NCBI GenBank assembly: GCA_964343975.1
Contig: CAYFLU010000061.1
Span: 1 to 18,399 of the forward strand
Length of the DNA: 18,399 nt
DNA from: SCUN01 sp964343975
GTDB taxonomy: Bacteria > Acidobacteriota > Vicinamibacteria > Vicinamibacterales > SCN-69-37
Direction of reading: 5' to 3'
In this document: in pieces, positions 1 to 7,164 of the stretch
Position numbering within the stretch: position 1 is the stretch's first letter
How the letters are laid out: the number at the start of each line of letters is the position of its first letter
Notes under the pieces: generated by a model
What the model saw: the letters and a program-made list of their open reading frames with translations, nothing else
Databases searched by the model: none
Told to the model about the DNA's origin: nothing
Translations under genes and position numbers: made by a program

Positions 1-575
1 TCCCAGTTGATGACGTTCCACCACGCCGCGAGGTAGTCGGGCCGGCGGTTCTGGTACTTCAGGTAGTACGCGTGTTCCCACACGTCGATGCCGAAGATGG
101 GCTTCTTGCCTTCCATCATCGGGTTGTCCTGGTTGGCCGTGCTTTCGACGACGAGCTGGCCGTTGCTGTGGACGAGCCAGGCCCAGCCGCTGCCGAAGCG
201 CGTGGCGCCGGCCTTGTTCATCTGTTCCTTGAGCGCGTCGAAGCTGCCGAACTGGCCGCGGATCGCTTCGGCGATGAAGCCGGTCGGCTCGCCGCCTTTG
301 CCCGGCGCCATGATTTCCCAGAACATCGTGTGGTTCACGTGTCCGCCGCCGTTGTTGCGAACGGCCGTGCGGATGCTCTCGGGCAGCGCGTTCAGATCCT
401 TGATCAGCTCTTCGGCCGACTTGCCCTGCAGCTCGGGGAACTTCTCGAGCGCGGCGTTGAGGTTGGTGACGTACGCATTGTGATGCTTGCCGTGATGGAT
501 TGTCATCGTCTGCGCGTCGATGTGCGGTTCGAGCGCGGCGGGATCGTACGGCAGCGCGGGTAGCGTGTGTGCCAT
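1..575 (-). CDS. sodA: Superoxide dismutase, Mn-type (C-terminus cut by window edge)
   Basis: Cytoplasmic enzyme that converts superoxide to oxygen and hydrogen peroxide. I translated 191 residues from the ATG at 575, which has an AAGGAGA ribosome site at 584-590. The reading runs off the left edge inside the family's final NVINW motif, so only a few residues are missing. The four metal ligands of the Fe/Mn family are all visible: His27 (IHHGKHH), His82 (GGGHVNH), Asp164 and His168 (DVWEHAYY). The GGGHxNH segment and the Gln in TANQDNP (residue 149) are the pattern of Mn-using or cambialistic enzymes rather than strict Fe enzymes; the metal is inferred, not proven. It lies 18 bases downstream of mqnE and is probably the last gene of the yjbQ-mqnE-sodA transcript. 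Confidence 0.95.
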   Translation of the reverse strand, partial: MAHTLPALPYDPAALEPHIDAQTMTIHHGKHHNAYVTNLNAALEKFPELQGKSAEELIKDLNALPESIRTAVRNNGGGHVNHTMFWEIMAPGKGGEPTGFIAEAIRGQFGSFDALKEQMNKAGATRFGSGWAWLVHSNGQLVVESTANQDNPMMEGKKPIFGIDVWEHAYYLKYQNRRPDYLAAWWNVINW

Positions 576-593
576 GGCGAAAGTCTCCTTCAG

Positions 594-1691
594 TTAGTGG
601 GTGATTCGATTGTAGAACGTATCGCGCTCCACCGGTTCGCGGCCGGCGGTGATCACGAGGCGTTCGATCGTCTCGGGCGTCATGGCGAGCGGCGTGCGCG
701 AGCCGGCCATGTGGTAGATCTTCTCTTCCTGCACCGTGCCGTCGAGGTCGTTGGCGCCGTACCAGAGCGAGATCTGCGCCACGTCCACACCGGTCGCGAC
801 CCAGAACGCCTTGATGTGCGGCACGTTGTCGAGCATCAGCCGCGACACCGCGAGCGTGCGCAGCGTGTCGCTCGCCGACGGCGCCGGCAGCTTGCGGAGC
901 TGGTTGTTGTCGGGATGGAACGCGAGCGGGATGAACGCCTGGAAACCGTGCGTCTCGTCGTTGTGCGCGCGCACGCGCAGCATGTGATCGATCCGCTCCT
1001 CGAACGTCTCGATGTGCCCGTAGAGCATCGTGACGTTCGTCTTCATGCCCATGTTGTGGGCGATGCGATGGATGTCGAGGTACCGATCGGCGTCGCACTT
1101 CCCCACCGCGATCTTCTTGCGCACGCGATCCGCGAAGATCTCGGCGCCGCCGCCAGGCAGTGAATCCAGACCCGCCGCAACGAGCGCACGCAACACCGCT
1201 TCGTCCGTCATCTTGTACGTGTCGGCGAAGAACGCGATCTCCACCGCCGTGTAGCACTTGAGATGAATCTCCGGGCGAATGGCCTTCAGGCCCTTCAGCA
1301 GATCCGTGTAGTACGAGAACGGCAGATCGGGGTGCAGGCCGTTCACCACATGTACTTCCGTGAGCGGCTGGTTCTTGCGCGCGCGCAGTTTGTCGAAGAC
1401 CTGCTCGAGCGTGAGCGTGTACGCCTGCGCGTCGGTCGGACGGATGCGCGCGAACGAGCAGAACATGCACGAGGCTTCGCACACGTTCGTGGCTTCGAGC
1501 CGCAGGTTGTAGTTGTAGTACGTCACCCGCCCGTGCATCCGCTCGCGCACGCGATTGGCGAGCGCGCCCACCTCATGCAGATTCGGATGCCGGAACAGCG
1601 CCACGCCATCGTCGAACGTCAGCCGTTCACCGGCCTCGACCTTGGCGGCAATGGCGTCGAACGACATCGTGGTGGCCACAGAAGACGCCAT
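594..1691 (-). CDS. mqnE: Aminodeoxyfutalosine synthase, radical SAM (menaquinone biosynthesis)
   Basis: Radical SAM enzyme of the futalosine route to menaquinone; it joins 3-[(1-carboxyvinyl)oxy]benzoate to the adenosyl radical to make aminofutalosine. With the start chosen here the protein has 366 residues. The [4Fe-4S]/SAM motif CEASCMFC lies at residues 71-78 (Cys71, Cys75, Cys78). It is followed by the family-typical segments VNGLHPDLPFSYY and HLKCYTAVEI. A longer frame opens at 1769, but the ATG at 1691 overlaps the yjbQ stop as TAATG, has a G-rich ribosome site just upstream, and gives a normal family length. The paralogues MqnC and CofH are the main alternatives; the GLHP..PF.YY signature favours MqnE. 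No other mqn gene is in the window. Confidence 0.9.
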   Translation of the reverse strand: MASSVATTMSFDAIAAKVEAGERLTFDDGVALFRHPNLHEVGALANRVRERMHGRVTYYNYNLRLEATNVCEASCMFCSFARIRPTDAQAYTLTLEQVFDKLRARKNQPLTEVHVVNGLHPDLPFSYYTDLLKGLKAIRPEIHLKCYTAVEIAFFADTYKMTDEAVLRALVAAGLDSLPGGGAEIFADRVRKKIAVGKCDADRYLDIHRIAHNMGMKTNVTMLYGHIETFEERIDHMLRVRAHNDETHGFQAFIPLAFHPDNNQLRKLPAPSASDTLRTLAVSRLMLDNVPHIKAFWVATGVDVAQISLWYGANDLDGTVQEEKIYHMAGSRTPLAMTPETIERLVITAGREPVERDTFYNRITH

Positions 1692-2191
1692 TACGCCACC
1701 CCCATCACTTGGAGCCGCAACGTGCGCGTGCGCGGCCCGTCGAGCTCCGCCATGAGAACGCGCTGCCACTGGCCGAGCACCACCTCGCCGCCGCTGATCT
1801 GCAGCGTGAGCGAGTGGCCGAGCAAAAGCGCGCGCAAGTGCGAGTCGGCGTTCGAGCGGTCGCAGTCGGAGAAATTCGGATCGTTATGAAGCCACGCATC
1901 CGCGCTGTCGACGACATGCTCGAGAAACTTCTTCATGTCGGACATGAGCGCCTTCTGCACTTCGTTGACGAACACCGTGCAGGTCGTGTGCGTGGAGAAC
2001 AGATTCACGGTGCCTTCGAGCACCGGAAGACCCCGCACCATCGCCATCACGCGATCGGTGAGATCGTGCAATTCCAGCCGTTCGTGCGTCGTGATCACGA
2101 ACGACTCGCTGTGCACGTGCAGCGACCCCGACACCGTCGACACCGGCGCCACGGGCTGGTCGCGGACGGTGGCGATCGAGCGCTTGCTCAT
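1691..2191 (-). CDS. yjbQ: UPF0047/YjbQ family protein
   Basis: Small cytoplasmic protein of the UPF0047 (YjbQ) family. Some members show weak thiamine-phosphate synthase activity, but the physiological role is not settled. The 166 residues contain the family signature STHTTCTVFVNE (residues 66-77), the WLHNDPNFSD block (100-109), HLRALLLGHSLTLQ, and the C-terminal VLGQWQRV. The first 25 residues are an extension beyond the compact domain. A second in-frame ATG at 2209 (six codons upstream) has a GGA ribosome-like site and cannot be excluded. Its stop overlaps the mqnE start by one base, so the two genes are probably translationally coupled. Its start lies back to back with the B12 operon leader. 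Confidence 0.85.
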   Translation of the reverse strand: MSKRSIATVRDQPVAPVSTVSGSLHVHSESFVITTHERLELHDLTDRVMAMVRGLPVLEGTVNLFSTHTTCTVFVNEVQKALMSDMKKFLEHVVDSADAWLHNDPNFSDCDRSNADSHLRALLLGHSLTLQISGGEVVLGQWQRVLMAELDGPRTRTLRLQVMGVA

Positions 2192-2200
2192 ATCGTTAAA

Positions 2201-2209
2201 TGCTATCAT
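2201..2209 (+). promoter_or_regulatory. Candidate extended -10 promoter for the B12 uptake operon
   Basis: An AT-rich island in a GC-rich background holds TGC directly followed by TATCAT, five of six matches to TATAAT with a TGn extension. No good -35 box is spaced correctly. Transcription would begin near 2216, placing the whole cobalamin riboswitch in a leader of roughly 280 bases. It overlaps the start region of the divergent yjbQ gene. Confidence 0.35.
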
Positions 2210-2257
2210 CCGAGTTCCGCAGTGGCGCACAACCCGCCATTGTGGATAACCGACGCA

Positions 2258-2432
2258 AAGCCCGGTGGTGCATGGAAGCGGGGTGTGAGTCCCCCACGGT
2301 GCCGCCACTGTAAGCGAGGAGTCGGAGTTCACTGCCCCGCGCCATTCGCGGGGTAAGTCACTGAGCCAAGCGGCTTGGGAAGACGAGAACTCCGGTGTTG
2401 ATTCGCAAGTCAGGATACTGACCTCCGGGCCG
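2258..2432 (+). ncRNA. Cobalamin (B12) riboswitch aptamer
   Basis: Cis-acting leader RNA that binds adenosyl- or other cobalamins and controls the B12 uptake operon downstream. The conserved elements occur in order: GGTGCATGGAAG near 2266, the G-rich P5 stem (2280-2283 with 2291-2294) and its GTGAG loop, GCCACTG at 2304-2310, CTTGGGAAGAC near 2375, and the B12-box-like AAGTCAGGATACTGACC at 2407-2423. Closing stem P1 pairs 2261-2269 with 2421-2429 (eight of nine positions). Two peripheral stems also form: 2323-2330 with 2387-2394 (8 bp), and the variable hairpin 2335-2341 with 2347-2353 (7 bp). Identification is firm; exact ends are approximate. Confidence 0.95.
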
Positions 2433-2440
2433 TCACAACC

Positions 2441-2462
2441 GTCCATCGCTCACGCGGTGGAC
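2441..2462 (+). promoter_or_regulatory. P13 kissing-loop hairpin of the B12 riboswitch
   Basis: A nine-pair hairpin (2441-2449 with 2454-2462, one G-U) closes the four-base loop TCAC. CTCAC at 2449-2453 is perfectly complementary to GTGAG at 2285-2289 in the P5 loop of the aptamer, which is the L5-L13 kissing contact known for this class. Its 5' strand (2442-2448) is also the exact complement of 2481-2487, which includes the first part of the btuB ribosome site, so the two structures exclude each other. Confidence 0.7.
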
Positions 2463-2484
2463 TTCGGCGCGAGACAACGCCGAT

Positions 2485-2489
2485 GGAGG
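2485..2489 (+). promoter_or_regulatory. btuB: Ribosome binding site fixing the btuB start
   Basis: GGAGG sits five bases before the ATG at 2495. This favours 2495 over the in-frame ATG at 2483, which has no ribosome site. CCTCC at 2422-2426, in the 3' strand of riboswitch stem P1, is perfectly complementary to it. Confidence 0.8.
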
Positions 2490-2494
2490 CTCGC

Positions 2495-4723
2495 ATGGCA
2501 CGTACCACTCGTGCGCGGCAACTCTTTGCCGTGCTCGTTCTCTCCTCACTGCTCCACGCGTCACTCTTCGCCCAGCACGCCGCGATCACCGGCATCGTCC
2601 GAGACACCTCAGGCGCCGCCTTGCCACGCGCGAGCGTCCGCCTGGTCGATGCCACCGGCACCACACGCTCCACGACGCTGAGCGACGCGAACGGCCGCTT
2701 CACGATCGACAGCGCCGGCTGCACCACCTGCGCCATCGAAGCCGCACTCACCGGCTTCATCACCGCGCGCGCCACGGTGCCCGCAGACATCACCGCCTTT
2801 CATCCGTCCCTCGAACTCGGCGTCGCCCCCATCACCGACGCGATCGTCGTCACGCCCACGCGCGACGCGGCGCCAGCGGACCTCGTGGGCGCGAACATCA
2901 CCGTGTTCACCGCGAACGACATCGCGGCGCGCGGGACGATGATGGCGGCGGATCTCCTGAGGGAGTCTCCGGGCGTGGCCGTGATCCAGAGCGGCGGCAC
3001 GGGCAACGTGACGTCGCTCTTCATGCGTGGCGGCGAGAGCAGCTATACGAAGGTGCTGCTCGACGGCATTCCGCTCAACGAACCGGGCGGCACGTTCAAC
3101 TTCGCGAACCTCACGACGACGAACCTGGCGCGCGTCGAAGTGGTGCGGGGCGCGCAGTCGGCGCTCTTCGGCTCAGATGCGATGGCGGGCGTCGTCCAGC
3201 TCGTGACGGCACGTGGCGCAGCCTCGCGCGCGGCGCAGCTCACCGCATCGGTCGAAACCGGCACGTATGCGACGTCACGCGGCACGGCGGCGTTGAACGG
3301 CGCGCATGACGGCTGGGACTACAGCCTCGGCGCCGCAGCAGGAACCACCGACAACCGCGCGCCGAACAACGTGTTCACAAACCGCACGCTGTCGTGGTCG
3401 GCGGGCCATCGCTTCAACGCCAACGTGGAGCTCCGCACGGTGGGCCGCACGGAGTACGGCAAGGCCGGCGCACCGGGGGCGACGGCGTTCGGCCGGCCCG
3501 ACATGGACGCGTTCTACGCGCATCAGGATGTGGTGGCGGGCGCGTCGCTGACCGCCGCGCTCTCGCCGCGCTGGTCACAGCGCGTGTCGTACGCCTACAC
3601 GCGCTCGCGGCAAGACTCGACGAACCTCATCGCGGATCCGTCGTACGTGCCGACCTATGGCGCGTCGAAAGCGCCGTTCGCGTTCTCGGACTTTACCTAC
3701 GACACCGAGAACGTGCTCGAGCGGCACGTGGCCAACTATCAGAGCACGTGGACCTTTACGGGCGCGGCCACACAAATCATCACCGCCGCAGTCGACTTCG
3801 ACGGCGAGCGCGGCGCACTGAAGGATCAGCTCGCCAAGACCGTCGTGAACGCCACGCGCAACAACCTCGGCATCACGCTGCAGCATCAGCTCGCGGGCGC
3901 GCGCGGTTCGCTCGTCACGAGCGGGCGCGTGGAGCGCAACGACAGCTTCGGCACGACGTTCGTGCCGCGCGTGTCGGCGGCGTTCGTGCTGTTGCGCGGC
4001 GCAGGCGCCATCGGCGACACGACGCTCAAGGTCAACGCCGGCCGCGGCGTGAAGGAACCGACGGTGCTTCAGTCGTTCAGCCCGAACGCGTTCTTCCGCG
4101 GCAACCCGGATCTGCAGCCGGAGACGTCGCGCACGATCGACGCCGGGCTCGTGCAGCGGCTGGCCCACGATCACGTGCGGCTCGAAGCCGTGTGGTTCGA
4201 CAACCGCTATCGCGACCTCATCAGCACGCGCACGACGAACCCGGCCACGTTCGAGGCGCAGTACTTCAACATCGGCAACACCCGCGCGCGCGGACTCGAA
4301 CTCTCCGCCGATGCGGCGATCACCGCCGCCCTGCGCCTGAGCGGCGGCTACACGTTCACCGACTCCGAGGTGATCGACAGCACGTCGCCGTCGAGCGCCG
4401 TGCTGAAGTCCGGCAACACGCTCTTCCGTCGTCCGCGCCACAGCGCGTTCCTGCGCGCCGGCTACAACGTGGGCGTCGTCCATGCGGATCTTGACGGTCA
4501 GTACGTCGGCACGCGCGTCGACAGCGACTTCGCGTCGCTCTCGCCCGCGCTCACGTCCTCGGGCCGCTATTGGCTGTGGAACGCATCGGCGACCGTCAAC
4601 GCCACCTCACGCGTGTCGGTGTTCGTGCGCGTGCAGAACCTCGGTGATGTCGACTACATGGAGCCGCTCGGCTACCCCGCCTGGCGCCGCTCGGTGCACA
4701 CCGGGCTGAGGCTCACGTTCTGA
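2495..4723 (+). CDS. btuB: TonB-dependent outer-membrane cobalamin receptor, BtuB-like
   Basis: Outer-membrane beta-barrel that imports corrinoids using TonB energy. The 742 residues begin with a signal peptide (Arg-rich start, hydrophobic 10-25, likely cleavage near residue 26). A carboxypeptidase-regulatory-like Ig-fold domain follows at about 28-110 (ITGIVRDTSG, DANGRFT). Next is a possible TonB-box-like DAIVVTPTRD (115-124), then the plug domain at about 130-245 with LLRESPGV, MRGGESSYTKVLLDGIPLN and VEVVRGAQSALFGSDAMAG. The barrel runs to a C-terminal Phe, as usual for outer-membrane proteins. The upstream cobalamin riboswitch and downstream BtuD/C/F make cobalamin the likely substrate. 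The extra N-terminal domain, absent from enterobacterial BtuB (about 614 residues), explains the greater length. Confidence 0.9.
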   Translation: MARTTRARQLFAVLVLSSLLHASLFAQHAAITGIVRDTSGAALPRASVRLVDATGTTRSTTLSDANGRFTIDSAGCTTCAIEAALTGFITARATVPADITAFHPSLELGVAPITDAIVVTPTRDAAPADLVGANITVFTANDIAARGTMMAADLLRESPGVAVIQSGGTGNVTSLFMRGGESSYTKVLLDGIPLNEPGGTFNFANLTTTNLARVEVVRGAQSALFGSDAMAGVVQLVTARGAASRAAQLTASVETGTYATSRGTAALNGAHDGWDYSLGAAAGTTDNRAPNNVFTNRTLSWSAGHRFNANVELRTVGRTEYGKAGAPGATAFGRPDMDAFYAHQDVVAGASLTAALSPRWSQRVSYAYTRSRQDSTNLIADPSYVPTYGASKAPFAFSDFTYDTENVLERHVANYQSTWTFTGAATQIITAAVDFDGERGALKDQLAKTVVNATRNNLGITLQHQLAGARGSLVTSGRVERNDSFGTTFVPRVSAAFVLLRGAGAIGDTTLKVNAGRGVKEPTVLQSFSPNAFFRGNPDLQPETSRTIDAGLVQRLAHDHVRLEAVWFDNRYRDLISTRTTNPATFEAQYFNIGNTRARGLELSADAAITAALRLSGGYTFTDSEVIDSTSPSSAVLKSGNTLFRRPRHSAFLRAGYNVGVVHADLDGQYVGTRVDSDFASLSPALTSSGRYWLWNASATVNATSRVSVFVRVQNLGDVDYMEPLGYPAWRRSVHTGLRLTF

Positions 4724-4725
4724 TC

Positions 4726-5400
4726 ATGCCGACGCGTCCCCGCGCAGCCATCTCGTGGAGCGGCGGCAAAGACTGCTGCCTCGCCCTGATGCGCGTGTGG
4801 CGCGACTACGACGTGTGCACCGCGATCACGATGTTCGACGATGCGGGCGCGCGGAGCCGGTCACATGGCCTGCGACCGGACGTGCTCACGGGCCAGGCCG
4901 ACCGGCTCGGCCTCAGCACGATCATTGAGCCGTGCTCGTGGGAGACCTACACCGACGCCTTCGCGCGCGCCCTCGTGCGCGCGAAGGCGATCGGCTGCAC
5001 GCACGTGATCTTCGGCGACATTTTCGAAGACGCGCACCTGGCCTGGACCGAAGCGCGGTGCCGTGATGCCGGCTTCACCGCCGTGCAGCCGCTGTGGGGC
5101 GAACCCACGCACGCGCTCGTGCGCGAGTTCATCGACCGCGGCGGCGATGCGCGCCTCACCACCGTGCGACAGCCGATGCTCGACGCCACATGGCTCGGGC
5201 GCCAGCTCACCCACGCCGCCGTCGACGAACTGACCGCGCTCGGCGCCGACCCGTGCGGCGAGCGCGGCGAGTACCATTCGGTGGTGGTGCACTGCCCGCT
5301 CTTCTCGTCGCCGCTCGTGCTCACACCCGGCGAGATCGTCGAGCGCGGCGGCTGCTGGGCCGTCGACTTTGTGCCGGAGGCCGCGCATGCTCCGCGCTGA
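4726..5400 (+). CDS. Dph6-like PP-loop ATPase (ATP_bind_4 family) in the B12 operon
   Basis: PP-loop ATP pyrophosphatase related to diphthine-ammonia ligase (MJ0570 group). The 224 residues match the family's usual length. The ATP-binding loop SGGKD is at residues 12-16; FGDIF (96-100), PLWGEPT (122-128), and the C-terminal GERGEYHSVVVHCPLF (178-193) are family hallmarks. It starts two bases after the btuB stop, and its 3' end overlaps btuD, so it is firmly inside the B12 uptake operon. Archaeal and eukaryotic Dph6 adenylates a carboxylate and replaces it with ammonia to finish diphthamide on EF-2. Bacteria lack that modification, so the substrate here must differ. Corrinoid side-chain amidation is my inference. 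Cytoplasmic; no signal peptide. Family assignment is confident, function unknown. Confidence 0.85.
   Translation: MPTRPRAAISWSGGKDCCLALMRVWRDYDVCTAITMFDDAGARSRSHGLRPDVLTGQADRLGLSTIIEPCSWETYTDAFARALVRAKAIGCTHVIFGDIFEDAHLAWTEARCRDAGFTAVQPLWGEPTHALVREFIDRGGDARLTTVRQPMLDATWLGRQLTHAAVDELTALGADPCGERGEYHSVVVHCPLFSSPLVLTPGEIVERGGCWAVDFVPEAAHAPR
5376..5380 (+). promoter_or_regulatory. btuD: Ribosome binding site fixing the btuD start
   Basis: GGAGG six bases before the ATG at 5387, inside the end of the preceding gene. It favours 5387 over the in-frame upstream ATG at 5369. Confidence 0.75.
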
Positions 5401-6163
5401 CCATCTGCACGTCTCGCTCGGCGGGCACCCGATCCTGCGCGACGTGTCGGTGGCGATCGCACCGGCACAGATCACAGGCATCCTCGGCCCGAACGGCTCG
5501 GGCAAGACCACACTGCTCAAGACCCTCGGCGGCATGCTCACGCCCTCGCGCGGCGACGTCTCGCTCGACGACGCGCCGCTCGCGCGGCAGGGGCGCGCGG
5601 CGTTGGCGCAGCGGCTCGCGGTGGTGCCGCAAGAGACGCTCGTCACGCTCGACTACACCGCGCTCGAAGTGGTGCTGATGGGGCGCTACCCGCACCTCGG
5701 CGCGTTCGAATTCGAAGGCGCGGGCGACATGGCGTGTGCGGAAGCCGCGCTCGCCGCCACAGGCACGGCGTCGTTCGCCACGCGCGCGTTCAACACTCTG
5801 AGCGGCGGCGAGAAGCAGCGCGTGATGATTGCCTCCGCACTGGCGCAGCTCGACGAAGGCGGGGCGGCCCGCCCGGCCACGGCACGCGTGCTGCTCCTCG
5901 ACGAGCCCACCGCCGCGCTCGACCTGAAGTATCAGCTCGAGCTCGGCGCACTGCTCCAGCGCCTGCACGCGCGCGGCAACATCACGATCGTGCTCACGAC
6001 GCACGATCTCGCGTTCGCACGGCGCGTGTGCACAGACCTGGTGCTGCTCGCGCAGGGACAGGTGCTCGCGCAGGGGCCGCCCGCCGACGTGCTCACGGCG
6101 ACGACCATCGCCGCGCTCTACGGCATCGAGGAGGCGCAGGCCCGCGCCTTTGCGCACGCATGA
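5387..6163 (+). CDS. btuD: Cobalamin ABC transporter ATP-binding protein
   Basis: Cytoplasmic ATPase that powers the inner-membrane B12 importer. The 258 residues contain Walker A GPNGSGKT (34-41), the Q-loop region VVPQET (79-84), the signature LSGGEKQR (138-145), Walker B VLLLDEP (168-174) and the switch His206 (LTTHD). This is the arrangement of the FecE/BtuD-type importer ATPases. The chosen start overlaps the preceding PP-loop gene by 14 bases; its stop overlaps the btuC start as ATGA. The sequence alone cannot separate B12 from siderophore or haem ATPases; the riboswitch and operon decide it. Confidence 0.9.
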   Translation: MLRADHLHVSLGGHPILRDVSVAIAPAQITGILGPNGSGKTTLLKTLGGMLTPSRGDVSLDDAPLARQGRAALAQRLAVVPQETLVTLDYTALEVVLMGRYPHLGAFEFEGAGDMACAEAALAATGTASFATRAFNTLSGGEKQRVMIASALAQLDEGGAARPATARVLLLDEPTAALDLKYQLELGALLQRLHARGNITIVLTTHDLAFARRVCTDLVLLAQGQVLAQGPPADVLTATTIAALYGIEEAQARAFAHA

Positions 6164-7164
6164 GCCGCGCCACCGCCCCGGTCGTCCGCCGCCTGCCCTG
6201 GCTCCTCGTCGCCTTCGCGATGATGGCCGTCGCCGTCATCGGTTCACCGCTCATCGGCACGACGCCGATCAGCCTCGGGCACGTGTTCGATCGGAGCCTG
6301 CCTTTCGACACGAACATCGACGCGCAGATCTTCTTCGTCGCGCGCCTGCCGCGCGCGCTTGCGGGCCTCCTCGTCGGCGGCACACTGGCCGCCGCCGGCG
6401 CCGTCCTGCAGGGCCTGCTGCGCAATCCGCTCGCGGAGCCCTACACCCTCGGCGTGTCGGCCGGCGCCTCGCTCGGCGCGATGATCGCCATCACGTTCGG
6501 CGCCGCACTGCCGCTGAGCAGCCTCCCGCTCGCGACCCTCGCCGGCGCAATGCTCGCCGTCGCGATCGTCTACCTCCTCGCGCGCGCACGACACGCCGGC
6601 CTGTCGACGACCGTGCTCCTCCTCGCCGGCGTGACCCTCAACGCGTTCTTCTTCGCGCTGATCCTGTTCGTGCAGTACCTCAGCGACCTCTCGCAGACCT
6701 TCCGCACCGTGCGCTGGCTGATGGGCACGCTCGACGTGACGAGCTACTCGACGATGGCGTGGACGGCGCCGCTGATCGGGCTCGCGGGCATCGCCTTCGC
6801 CTACCTCGCGCGCCCGCTCAACCTCATGAGCCTCGGCCCCGACGCCGCGGCCGCCCGCGGCGTGGACGTCGCCGCCACGCAGCGACTCGCCTTCATCAGC
6901 GCCTCGGTCGCCACCGGCGCGGCCGTCGCCCTCGGCGGCCCCATCGGCTTCATCGGCATCATCGTCCCGCACCTGGTCCGGCGCGTGACGGGACCGGATC
7001 ACCGGCTGGTGCTGCCGGGATCGGCGTGTGTGGGCGCGGCGTTTCTGATTGCGTGCGACACGGTGGCGCGCACGATCCTGCCGCCGAACGAACTGCCGGT
7101 CGGTGTGATCACAGCGATCACCGGCGGCCCGTTCTTCTTGTGGATGCTCGTGAAGAAGCGATGA
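6160..7164 (+). CDS. btuC: Cobalamin ABC transporter permease (FecCD family)
   Basis: Inner-membrane permease forming the B12 channel, probably as a homodimer with BtuD. The 334 residues are strongly hydrophobic with repeated membrane segments. They carry the FecCD-family blocks ARLPRALAGLLVGG, LQGLLRNPLAEPYTLGVSAGASLGA, the cytoplasmic coupling region LGPDAAAARGVDV, and GGPIGFIGIIVPHLVR. The frame stays open further upstream, but the ATG at 6160 makes the classic ATGA overlap with the btuD stop and puts a normal hydrophobic start at the N-terminus. The stop overlaps btuF by the same four-base pattern, so btuD, btuC and btuF are likely translated together. Confidence 0.92.
   Translation: MSRATAPVVRRLPWLLVAFAMMAVAVIGSPLIGTTPISLGHVFDRSLPFDTNIDAQIFFVARLPRALAGLLVGGTLAAAGAVLQGLLRNPLAEPYTLGVSAGASLGAMIAITFGAALPLSSLPLATLAGAMLAVAIVYLLARARHAGLSTTVLLLAGVTLNAFFFALILFVQYLSDLSQTFRTVRWLMGTLDVTSYSTMAWTAPLIGLAGIAFAYLARPLNLMSLGPDAAAARGVDVAATQRLAFISASVATGAAVALGGPIGFIGIIVPHLVRRVTGPDHRLVLPGSACVGAAFLIACDTVARTILPPNELPVGVITAITGGPFFLWMLVKKR

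Noticed and set aside
3394..4494. Long plus-strand frame of 366 residues overlapping btuB
   Set aside because: Arg/Ala/Gly-rich out-of-frame reading of GC-rich DNA; btuB in the other frame has clear domain motifs throughout.
4726..5400. True diphthamide synthesis function
   Set aside because: Diphthamide occurs on archaeal and eukaryotic EF-2, and no other diphthamide gene is nearby; only the family resemblance is kept.
6150..7160. Upstream extension of the btuF frame to a 638-residue protein
   Set aside because: The extra 337 residues are an Arg/Pro-rich shadow of btuC; the ATG at 7161 overlaps the btuC stop and is followed by a signal peptide.
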